Both the position numbers and the translations under genes were made by a program. From NCBI GenBank assembly GCA_013698285.1, contig JACCVE010000162.1, positions 1 through 5,011 on the forward strand: a stretch of DNA of 5,011 nucleotides, in the 5' to 3' direction. Shown in pieces: positions 1-5,011 of the stretch. This DNA comes from Chloroflexia bacterium (GTDB taxonomy: Bacteria; Chloroflexota; Chloroflexia; Thermomicrobiales; UBA6265). The notes under the pieces are model-generated. The model saw nothing but the letters and a program-made list of their open reading frames with translations, was not told the DNA's origin and ran no database searches. The first letter of the stretch is position 1. Every line of letters starts with the position of its first letter.

Positions 1-210
1 GCACCCCGAGAGATGGTCGTGATCGCATTCGGCCGAGAAGGTCGTGGCGGAACAGTTACCCGTATGGCACCACCGGACTTCGACACGGCCCTGTGCCTTT
101 TCTCCAGGCCGTCCCGCGAGTACATACGAGCTGGGCCGGGGCACGACGGCAATCTAGTGGCCGTCCCTCTCGACACCACTTCCCCCGGGCCCGTGGTCCG
201 GCGCGCCCTC
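1..210. other. Gene-free region downstream of the VanW-family gene
   Basis: No coding region can be supported here. An open frame on the plus strand starting at position 13 runs deep into the antisense strand of the VanW-family gene and reads as an arginine/glycine-rich shadow. A short inverted repeat (GACGGC at 145-150, GCCGTC at 160-165, 9-base loop) lies about 46 bases past the VanW-family stop codon, but it has only six pairs and no T-tract on the minus strand, so it is at best a weak terminator candidate. Confidence 0.5.
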
Positions 211-2454
211 TCAGCCCGTGCCGCGCAGCACGGTGTTCCGCGACGCCGCGTACGAGCTCTCCAGGGTAAACGTGTCGATCGTCTCGCCCTCGGCGTCCCG
301 CACCTCGCGGGTGATCTTCACGTCGAACCCTTCCTGGGCGAACTCGACCTGGCGCTCGGCACCCTTCTCCAATTCTGGCGAATCGGTGTAGGTGACCGTA
401 CTGCTCTCATCGATCACGTTGGTGACGTCCGGCCCGTCGACCTCCACGTCCCATTGCGGGTTGGTCCCCAGTAACCGGGTGTAGACCCGTTCACCGTCCG
501 CGTAGATCTCGACGGCCATCCAATCATCCGTCGTGTTCTTGAACTTGAGATCGAGCGCCCAGTCGTCCTCCACATTGATCATCGCGTCCAGCCCCCGCAT
601 GCCGAACGGTTCCTCACCATAGGTCCGAATCCAATATGGGTGCTGGTAGCGCTCCGTGACCGGCATCCCCGCCCAGAATGCGGCCTGGAAGATCGTGGTC
701 GAGACTTGACAGATGCCGCCACCGATGACCGGCGCGGTCGTCACCCCACCCCGCTCCTCGTCCGCCACGATGCCGAACCCGGTCACGAACCCGTTCTTTT
801 CGTCGATCTTACCGACGTTTTCCACGAAACTGAATGTGCCACCGGGCGGCACCATCCACCCATTCTCCAGCTCTACCCCCCGCTCGACGTTCTGCCGCCG
901 GGGATCGCTGGAATCAGCGTAGTAGGTCGACGACTCTCCCAATAGGTCAGGCACCTCGATCGACGTCCTGTCCTTCGCCGTGAAGTCTGGCGTGTCCTTC
1001 TCGACCGTCAGGCCAACGGAGGGTTCGCCATCGAAGATCGCGCTGACCAGGTCGTCCAGGGACGCCGACCGGTCGACCAGCCGCCCCTCGGAGGCCTGGG
1101 AGACCACCGTGATCTGACCGTCGAGGTACCGCAGCCGCACGTCCTCCGCCGGGTCGTCGATCCCTGTCGCCACCGTCCCCAGCATCTCGATCATCACGTC
1201 GGTGTCGAGCCCAAAGAGGAACGGGTCGGCCTCTGCCGGGCGCGCGGTGATCGTCAGGGCTCGCACCAGGTCGCCCCGGCCCACCTCCGTCCCTCCGCCA
1301 TCCCACGTCAACTCGATGCCCGAACCGACCAACGCCTCGGCTTCCGCCCGGCCCGCCTCGGCTTCCCCATCGGTGATCGCCGGGTCGGCGCGGGACACGC
1401 TCGCCTCGACGGTCCGCACCCCCGCCACCAGGGCACTCATCACCCCGGCGACGGTCACCGTCCGGTCCACCATGGCCGACGGGACCCCCGGGACGACGAC
1501 CAGCGCACCGTCGCCCGCGACGGTGACCCCGGCATCGACCGCGGGCCGGTCGATCGCCGTCGCCGCCTCCGCCACCAGCTCGGCCACGGCCCGTTCGTCG
1601 GCCACGACGGCGCCGGAACCGGGATCGACCGAGACGACCTCCCGCAGCCGGGCTTCATCCAAGGTCCACGTCCCCTCGACCGCCCGCAGCGTGAACGCCC
1701 CGGCGACGGCCGCCCGGGCATTCGGCACGCTGGCCACCAATTGGGTGGCGGTGATCCCCGGCCGCACATCGACCAAGACCAGCGCCACCGGGGCCGGGTC
1801 GAGGGCTCGCAGCCGGGCCAACAGGCGAGCCCGGCTCGCCGTCACGTCGAGGGCGACCCCATGTCGCTCGGGCAGCACGGTCGGCCCCCCGGCGGCGGCC
1901 ATGTCCACCGTGGCGTCCTCTGCCGCCCGCACGATCCCGGGCGCCATCACCGCGAACGCCTCGCGCAGCGATGTCTCGTTCACGCTCACGTCCGGTTGCA
2001 CATCGGCCCCGGAGAGGAGCGCCCGGACCCACTCTCGCGAACGGTTCCACCACGACCCCTGTCGCCCGTAGCCCAGGGCCGCCTCCGCCGCGGCGGCGGC
2101 ATCCACATCGACCCCGACCGCCTCGGGCCGGACCTCGAACCTCTGCCCGTCCGCTTCGAACACCAGCGGCGCGGCGGTGTAATCCGCCAGCCGACCCTCC
2201 AGCATCGCCGCTACCTCGGCCCGGGTCATCCCCCCGACCGGCACCCCGGCCAGCCGCACCCCCTCATAGGTCCGGTCGGCATGGGCGACACCGTACAGGG
2301 CCAATCCCGCGATGAGCGCGGCCATGCCGGTGGCGACCACGAACATCGCGACCCGGGCGCCCCTCGCCAGACGCCGCAATGTCACACGGCTCGGCTGGCT
2401 CAAACCGCGACGGTCCGTTCCCGGGTCCGTCGTCAGGGTGACAGGGATGGTCAT
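211..2454 (-). CDS. VanW family protein with peptidoglycan-binding-like repeats and a C-terminal G5-like segment
   Basis: A 747-residue protein that is probably membrane-anchored with a large extracytoplasmic part. Residues 1-35 are polar and basic (LRRLARGAR), then about 36-58 form one hydrophobic segment (MFVVATGMAALIAGLALYG), giving an N-in/C-out anchor or uncleaved signal. Residues about 61-495 hold what look like two to three divergent copies of the domain that usually precedes VanW (PG_binding_4 type); the first begins with YEGVRLAGVPVGGMT, a typical opening. The VanW domain spans about 509-650, with PPGGTFSFVENVG (536-548) and the family hallmark GGGICQVSTT (578-587), followed by RYQHPYWI. 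Residues about 690-747 (GAERQVEF through VLRGTG) resemble a G5 domain, a wall/glycan-adhesion module. The start is supported by GGAG at 2460-2463, five bases upstream of the ATG. VanW was named from vancomycin-resistance clusters, but its biochemical role is unsettled; no van genes are seen here, so resistance should not be inferred. A role at the cell wall is inference from the domains. Confidence 0.92.
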   Translation of the reverse strand: MTIPVTLTTDPGTDRRGLSQPSRVTLRRLARGARVAMFVVATGMAALIAGLALYGVAHADRTYEGVRLAGVPVGGMTRAEVAAMLEGRLADYTAAPLVFEADGQRFEVRPEAVGVDVDAAAAAEAALGYGRQGSWWNRSREWVRALLSGADVQPDVSVNETSLREAFAVMAPGIVRAAEDATVDMAAAGGPTVLPERHGVALDVTASRARLLARLRALDPAPVALVLVDVRPGITATQLVASVPNARAAVAGAFTLRAVEGTWTLDEARLREVVSVDPGSGAVVADERAVAELVAEAATAIDRPAVDAGVTVAGDGALVVVPGVPSAMVDRTVTVAGVMSALVAGVRTVEASVSRADPAITDGEAEAGRAEAEALVGSGIELTWDGGGTEVGRGDLVRALTITARPAEADPFLFGLDTDVMIEMLGTVATGIDDPAEDVRLRYLDGQITVVSQASEGRLVDRSASLDDLVSAIFDGEPSVGLTVEKDTPDFTAKDRTSIEVPDLLGESSTYYADSSDPRRQNVERGVELENGWMVPPGGTFSFVENVGKIDEKNGFVTGFGIVADEERGGVTTAPVIGGGICQVSTTIFQAAFWAGMPVTERYQHPYWIRTYGEEPFGMRGLDAMINVEDDWALDLKFKNTTDDWMAVEIYADGERVYTRLLGTNPQWDVEVDGPDVTNVIDESSTVTYTDSPELEKGAERQVEFAQEGFDVKITREVRDAEGETIDTFTLESSYAASRNTVLRGTG

Positions 2455-2609
2455 GGGGGCTCCGTCACGGCGACATCACGTGGGCTAGTGGTCCGACCAG
2501 CCACGACGATTCGTACCATCGAGGGGGATCACGCCGGGAGAAAACAGGGGCGAATCTCCTCGTAGGGTACGCCTTCCGGTCGGGCCTGTCGAGATCCTCC
2601 GCGTGCCAC

Positions 2610-2642
2610 GACAGGGCGAATGCGCGAGTGCGCTCGCCTGTC
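2610..2642. repeat. Imperfect stem-loop in the VanW-RidA gap
   Basis: GACAGG at 2610-2615 and CGA at 2617-2619 pair with TCG at 2634-2636 and CCTGTC at 2637-2642, with one bulged G at 2616. Inside, GCGC (2622-2625) pairs with GCGC (2630-2633) around a GAGT loop. The plus strand continues with TTTGG, too short for a convincing U-tract. It could be a structured RNA element, a weak plus-strand terminator, or part of the VanW-family gene leader, which begins 155 bases away on the other strand. The pairing is directly visible; the function is unknown. Confidence 0.45.
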
Positions 2643-3054
2643 TTTGGTCCGTGGCCTCGACGCGTTTGCTCGTGCCGACGAGGCGCTGGCCTCCGCACAC
2701 GGTAGCAAGCTACGGGTTGGCGACCACATCGACGGTCGGCCGGGGACCACGAGCGCGTCGAGCCGTTCGACGCTTCCATACTGGCGCAAAAGCCCCGCGT
2801 GCCAGGAGACCCGCCCGATGACCGCCCCGGGCCGGCCTCCGCGTCGCCACGACCCTGCTCTCGTATGACGACGACCGGCCCCTCGGTTCGCCGCGTTCTG
2901 CCATTCACGATCCACCGCGGCCGCACCCGTGACCCCCATCCACGGCACCGCACGTGAGCGGCAACGCGCGATCACGAACGCGACCGGGCCCACACCCCGC
3001 CCCGTCCCTGCCAGCGTCCACGGTCAGGCTCTCTCCCCGACACGGCCCGCATCC

Positions 3055-3101
3055 TCGCTGGAGCGCCATGATAGCCGCTCCGGAGCGATCACCCCCAGCG
3101 A
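3055..3101. repeat. Nested inverted repeats with a 12-bp perfect palindrome
   Basis: TCGCTGG (3055-3061) pairs with CCAGCGA (3095-3101). The enclosed 33 bases contain the perfect palindrome CGCTCCGGAGCG (3076-3087). GGAGCG at 3060-3065 can alternatively pair with CGCTCC at 3076-3081, so two mutually exclusive folds are possible. This could be a protein-binding site or a structured RNA segment. GC-rich DNA produces such matches by chance, so function is uncertain. Confidence 0.35.
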
Positions 3102-3180
3102 CGAAGCCGAAAGGCCAACTTGGCAATGGACCGTGATCCGTCGTTGGAAATCGGCTCCTGCCCGGGCGTCCGGTCCGCGC

Positions 3181-3195
3181 CGCACCGTCGGTGCG
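3181..3195. promoter_or_regulatory. Candidate operator: perfect 7-1-7 inverted repeat
   Basis: CGCACCG and CGGTGCG flank a single T and form a perfect odd-centred palindrome. It ends 22 bases upstream of the putative RidA -35 element, a place where a dimeric regulator could bind. No regulator gene is present in the window, so operator status is inference from symmetry and position only. Confidence 0.3.
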
Positions 3196-3217
3196 TCGTG
3201 CCGGTGCCGGGCCTCGT

Positions 3218-3246
3218 TTGCCGGACGATCGTGATCCTGATAGCCT
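3218..3246 (+). promoter_or_regulatory. Putative sigma-70-type promoter for the RidA gene
   Basis: TTGCCG at 3218-3223 matches four of six -35 consensus bases and is separated by 17 bases from TAGCCT at 3241-3246, which keeps the key T, A and final T of a -10 element. TGA at 3238-3240 provides an extended -10 TGN. Transcription would begin near 3253, giving a leader of about 110 bases before the RidA start codon. The spacing is ideal but the -10 is weak, so confidence is modest. Confidence 0.35.
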
Positions 3247-3250
3247 CCCA

Positions 3251-3270
3251 CGCCGGGCCATTGCCCGGCG
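3251..3270 (+). repeat. Perfect 8-bp hairpin in the presumed RidA leader
   Basis: CGCCGGGC (3251-3258) pairs perfectly with GCCCGGCG (3263-3270) around a CATT loop. It sits at the predicted transcription start, so it could be a 5'-end stabilising hairpin or an operator overlapping the start site. No T-tract follows, so a terminator or attenuator role is unlikely. Confidence 0.4.
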
Positions 3271-3356
3271 CGACATCGGCGGCTCCTGGACCGGCGAGAT
3301 CCTTCCATCTCACCCCCACGCCTCGTCGATCCCGCTCCGACCTGACGCCATCTACC

Positions 3357-3362
3357 GGAGGT
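3357..3362 (+). promoter_or_regulatory. Ribosome binding site of the RidA gene
   Basis: GGAGGT lies with its GGAGG core ending four bases before the ATG at 3366. It is a strong Shine-Dalgarno match and decides the start: the same frame is open back to an ATG at 3120, but the extra 82 residues have no family similarity, whereas the protein from 3366 aligns with RidA over its full length. Confidence 0.75.
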
Positions 3363-3365
3363 CTC

Positions 3366-3770
3366 ATGTCCGACGTACCAACGACAGGTCTTCAGGTCAT
3401 CGCCACCGGCGATGCTCCCGCCGCCATCGGCCCCTATGCCCAGGCGATCGTCGCCAACGGCTTCGTCTTCACCGCCGGCCAGATCCCCCTCGACCCGGCC
3501 ACCATGCAGGTCGTCCCGGGCGGCATCCGCGAACAGGCCGAACGCGTGATGACCAGTCTGGTCGCCGTGCTCGCCGCCGCCGGCAGCGGTCCGGACCGGG
3601 TCGTGAAGACCACGTGCTTCCTGGCCGACCTCGGCGACTTCCAAACCTTCAATGAGGTCTACGCCGCCGCCTTCGGGACCAGCACCCCCGCCCGCAGTAC
3701 CGTCCAGGTCGCCAAGCTGCCCCTCGGGGTGCTGGTCGAGGTGGAATGCGTCGCCGTGGTCACGTCCTGA
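3366..3770 (+). CDS. ridA: RidA family reactive intermediate (enamine/imine) deaminase
   Basis: A 134-residue cytosolic protein close to the usual 125-130 residues of the RidA/YjgF/YER057c/UK114 family. The known family role is hydrolysis of reactive enamine/imine intermediates, such as 2-aminoacrylate made by PLP-dependent serine/threonine dehydratases, to the 2-oxo acid and ammonia, protecting PLP enzymes. Diagnostic segments are APAAIGPYAQA (17-27), FTAGQIPLDP (35-44), the amphipathic helix near 54-75, and the signature PARSTVQVAKLP (108-119) followed by VEVECVAV (124-131). By alignment from memory with E. coli RidA, Arg110 matches the substrate-carboxylate-binding Arg105, Glu125 matches Glu120, and Tyr24 matches Tyr17, so an active deaminase is expected. 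Active RidA proteins are homotrimers with sites between subunits. It is a single gene, divergent from the VanW-family gene and 137 bases before the tRNA, with no partner dehydratase in view. The symbol assumes the RidA subfamily rather than an Rid1-7 paralogue. Confidence 0.95.
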   Translation: MSDVPTTGLQVIATGDAPAAIGPYAQAIVANGFVFTAGQIPLDPATMQVVPGGIREQAERVMTSLVAVLAAAGSGPDRVVKTTCFLADLGDFQTFNEVYAAAFGTSTPARSTVQVAKLPLGVLVEVECVAVVTS

Positions 3771-3866
3771 CCAGGACCATCCCGGCGCCCCGGCATCGCT
3801 CCGCGCTCCACCTGGATTCGCTCGGTCCCGCGCCCCGTGCTCCCACCCGGTGGCCCCACGCCGAGG

Positions 3867-3896
3867 TTGGCCGCCCGGTGCGGGCCGCGATATACT
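3867..3896 (+). promoter_or_regulatory. Promoter of the tRNA-Val gene
   Basis: TTGGCC (3867-3872) and TATACT (3891-3896, five of six consensus bases) are separated by 18 bases. Transcription should start near 3903, only about five bases before the mature tRNA 5' end, a common arrangement for single tRNA genes. The spacer contains a small inverted repeat (GCCCG 3873-3877, CGGGC 3881-3885). The bases after the -10 are GC-rich (CAGCCCCG), a discriminator type associated with growth-rate and stringent control in well-studied bacteria; applying that here is inference. Confidence 0.7.
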
Positions 3897-3907
3897 CAGC
3901 CCCGCAC

Positions 3908-3981
3908 GGGCGCGTAGCTCAGTTGGTTAGAGCACGCGGTTCACATCCGCGGGGTCACAGGTTCGAGTCCTGTCGCGCCCA
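3908..3981 (+). tRNA. tRNA-Val, anticodon CAC
   Basis: A complete 74-base cloverleaf. The acceptor stem is GGGCGCG (3908-3914) with CGCGCCC (3974-3980) and discriminator A at 3981. The D stem is GCTC/GAGC with loop AGTTGGTTA carrying the conserved GG. The anticodon stem is CGCGG (3935-3939) with CCGCG (3947-3951), loop TTCACAT, anticodon CAC at 3942-3944, reading GTG codons. The variable loop is GGGTC; the T stem is ACAGG/CCTGT with loop TTCGAGT. All stems are fully paired. The 3' CCA is not encoded (A is followed by CCCC), so it would be added by tRNA nucleotidyltransferase. It is transcribed alone from its own promoter and ends before the hairpin at 4009-4045. Confidence 0.97.
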
Positions 3982-4008
3982 CCCCAAGACCAAGGCACCG
4001 GCAAAATC

Positions 4009-4045
4009 ACGAGACGGGCCGGGGCGCAACCCCGGCCCGTCTCGT
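4009..4045. terminator. Bidirectional terminator hairpin after tRNA-Val
   Basis: A perfect 16-bp stem, 4009-4024 with 4030-4045, closes a five-base loop (CGCAA). It lies 27 bases past the tRNA and between two convergent genes, so it can stop transcription from both sides. On the minus strand it is followed by TGATTTTG, a short T-run suited to the TadG-like gene; on the plus strand the following TATCATAG is only mildly T-rich. The strength and position of the stem make a terminator the best reading. Confidence 0.8.
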
Positions 4046-4119
4046 ATCATAGCCAGGGCATCGGCGAGTCTCGACATATGGTAGACCAGTACAGGCAACA
4101 CCGCAGACCAGTTGACAGA

Positions 4120-4153
4120 ACAGCGGCACAGGCAGAGGAGCCTGTGCCGCTGT
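4120..4153 (-). terminator. Hairpin downstream of the TadG-like gene, probable terminator
   Basis: A perfect 14-bp stem, 4120-4133 with 4140-4153, closes a six-base loop (AGAGGA). It begins about 60 bases past the stop codon of the minus-strand gene. No T-tract follows on either strand (minus-strand continuation is TCTGTCAACTGG), so it may act as a 3'-end stabilising hairpin or as a first, leaky terminator backed by the one at 4009-4045. Confidence 0.6.
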
Positions 4154-4196
4154 GTCGTTCGGGACGTTCGCTAGTCGCGGTTGGCCCCCGTTTTCC

Positions 4197-4216
4197 ACGC
4201 GCTTACACGCGCTTAC
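4197..4216. repeat. Tandem 10-bp duplication over the stop codon of the TadG-like gene
   Basis: ACGCGCTTAC occurs twice in direct succession (4197-4206 and 4207-4216). The right copy contains the TAA stop (4213-4215, minus strand); the left copy carries a second TAA that is out of frame with the gene. It looks like a small slippage duplication. No function is evident. Confidence 0.7.
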
Positions 4217-5011
4217 TTGATGAGGCGGATCACCGCGATCCCGCCATCACCCTTGACCCAGGTGTCCTCGGATGGCCCACTGACGAGGTAGTCATTGACC
4301 AGTCTCCCGAAGTACTGGACACCGTTCCCGCTGCCGGTCATCGTGATGTAGAACGCGGCGTGGGCGACGACGTACAGCTGTTTAGCATGGGCGTCGTCCT
4401 GCGGCGGATCGTTGACCGCCAGCGGCAGAAGCATGACGCAGTTGGTCAGTTGGGCGGGCTTACAACCATTGACGCCCTCGACCTCGTAGACGATCTGGCC
4501 CTGGGCGGACCCCTCCTTGTGCGTGAACCAACTCGGCACCGTCTTGTCCTTGTTCACGACAGAGTCGGCCGCGCCGTTGAAGTCCGACGCCTTCGCCTTA
4601 CACCCGGCCTGCTTCTCGACGGTCGTGCTGCTTTCGGCGCCATTCGCGATGTTGTTGTCGTAGATCTTGTACGTGACATTCTTAGCCGCCGTGTTGATGA
4701 CCCACTTGCCATCGACCTTGACCAGGACCGGCGGAGTGTTCGCATTGATCGTCGTGCCGAGGGCGCTGAGCACGGCCCATGGCGACGTTGCGCACACGAG
4801 GAACGGCCCGTCCCCCGGCGGCTTCGCCAGGCGCTCCACCCGAGCGGTGGCTTCGGCCGAGGTGCTGATCGAGTCCGGCCCACCGACGACCTTGATGAAG
4901 AACGTGTCGTGCTTTTCCTTGACCTTGACGTGGACGCCCTTCGCCCCGGGCAGCACGGGCGCATGACAATCCCCGCCGCTCCCGTCGTCAGTCATGGTGA
5001 CGGCACCGACG
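4213..5011 (-). CDS. Probable TadE/TadG-like pilus-assembly protein, C-terminal part, 5' end beyond window
   Basis: The frame stays open to the right edge (VGAVT precedes the first in-window Met at 4995), so that Met is probably internal and the N-terminus, expected to hold the transmembrane TadE/TadG segment, lies outside. There is no clear Shine-Dalgarno before 4995. Numbering from that Met, residues 20-53 (GVHVKVKEKHDTFFIKVVGGPDSISTSAEATARVE) match the style of TadG-like proteins, where a 'V.V.V....TFF.KV.G..S...SA.ATA' segment ends the conserved part. The rest is a 200-residue secreted domain with Cys 10, 68, 132, 178 and 186, the segment CVMLLPL (186-192), and YVVAHAAFYITMTG (208-221), which resembles C-terminal regions seen in Chloroflexota TadE/G-like proteins. 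Such proteins are minor pseudopilin-like parts of Flp/Tad systems or surface proteins of unknown role. No Tad gene is visible alongside, so the assignment rests on sequence style. The cysteines suggest extracytoplasmic disulfides (inference). Confidence 0.62.
   Translation of the reverse strand, partial: VGAVTMTDDGSGGDCHAPVLPGAKGVHVKVKEKHDTFFIKVVGGPDSISTSAEATARVERLAKPPGDGPFLVCATSPWAVLSALGTTINANTPPVLVKVDGKWVINTAAKNVTYKIYDNNIANGAESSTTVEKQAGCKAKASDFNGAADSVVNKDKTVPSWFTHKEGSAQGQIVYEVEGVNGCKPAQLTNCVMLLPLAVNDPPQDDAHAKQLYVVAHAAFYITMTGSGNGVQYFGRLVNDYLVSGPSEDTWVKGDGGIAVIRLIK

Larger units (their letters stand above)
2455..3365. other. 911-bp divergent intergenic region without a credible gene
   Basis: This lies between the divergently transcribed VanW-family and RidA genes. 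Several long open frames exist on both strands, but they overlap one another in different frames and translate to Arg/Gly/Pro/Ser-rich text without recognisable motifs, as expected where GC-rich DNA has few stop codons. I looked for conserved cores of tmRNA, RNase P RNA, SRP RNA and T-box leaders by eye and did not see them. What can be seen are several inverted repeats (around 2610-2642, 2702-2713, 3055-3101, 3181-3195 and 3251-3270), a near-identical repeat pair at 2596 and 2836, and a plausible RidA promoter at 3218-3246. It may hold regulatory sequence, an unrecognised small RNA, or a decayed gene. Confidence 0.6.

Noticed and set aside
1202..2071. 289-codon open frame on the plus strand, rich in Ser/Thr/Ala/Arg
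   Set aside because: It is antisense to the VanW-family gene, has low-complexity composition and no motif; a shadow caused by high GC.
211..2454. Vancomycin-resistance locus
   Set aside because: VanW-domain proteins are widespread outside resistance clusters and no vanH/A/B/X, vanR or vanS gene is visible.
2510..2515. TACGAA (minus strand) with preceding TGG as a possible extended -10 for the VanW-family gene
   Set aside because: It lacks the final T of the consensus and has no -35 match at normal spacing; too weak to annotate.
1741..2565. 274-codon open frame on the plus strand, rich in Arg/Gly/Pro/His
   Set aside because: Antisense to the VanW-family gene with repetitive shadow composition and no family features.
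2465..2993. Overlapping minus-strand open frames of about 155-162 codons in the intergenic region
   Set aside because: Two frames are open over the same bases, both Arg/Gly-rich, without a convincing ribosome binding site or recognisable motif.
3120..3365. N-terminal extension of RidA to an upstream ATG
   Set aside because: The extra 82 residues have no family similarity, and the ATG at 3366 has a strong ribosome binding site at the right distance.
3024..3644. 206-codon minus-strand open frame opposite ridA
   Set aside because: It overlaps the well-supported ridA gene in antisense and has shadow-type composition.
3957..3983. 3' end of tRNA-Val as an integration (att) site
   Set aside because: No second copy of the tRNA 3' end and no integrase is present in the window; the next gene is not mobile-element related.
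4112..4117. Perfect TTGACA -35 hexamer on the plus strand
   Set aside because: No -10-like sequence lies 16-18 bases downstream and no plus-strand gene follows.

Overview
This is a high-GC bacterial window holding two complete protein genes, one protein gene running off the right edge, one tRNA gene, and a long stretch with no convincing gene. The gene content suggests a Gram-positive-type or monoderm high-GC lineage. The combination of a multi-domain VanW/peptidoglycan-binding-like protein with a TadE/TadG-like secreted pilus-assembly protein of this style fits Chloroflexota (Thermomicrobia-like) best. That is a judgement from protein style, not a database match, and Actinomycetota remain possible.

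Layout from left to right. Positions 1-210 carry no gene I can support; they are the region downstream of the first gene. Positions 211-2454 (minus strand) encode a 747-residue membrane-anchored VanW-family protein, with putative peptidoglycan-binding-like repeats, the VanW domain and a C-terminal G5-like segment. Positions 2455-3365 form a 911-bp divergent intergenic region without a credible gene but with several inverted repeats and a plausible promoter near its right end. Positions 3366-3770 (plus strand) encode a RidA-family enamine/imine deaminase with its key residues intact. Positions 3908-3981 are a tRNA-Val gene with anticodon CAC, preceded by a good promoter and followed by a near-perfect bidirectional terminator hairpin. 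Positions 4213 to the right edge (minus strand) are the C-terminal part of a probable TadE/TadG-like protein, convergent with the tRNA and with its own downstream hairpin.

The genes do not form an operon: VanW and RidA are divergent, the tRNA has its own promoter, and the TadG-like gene converges on the tRNA. The two surface proteins both relate to the cell envelope, while RidA and tRNA-Val are housekeeping functions. I found no clear evidence of a new multi-gene system. The least explained part of the window is the 911-bp VanW-RidA gap.
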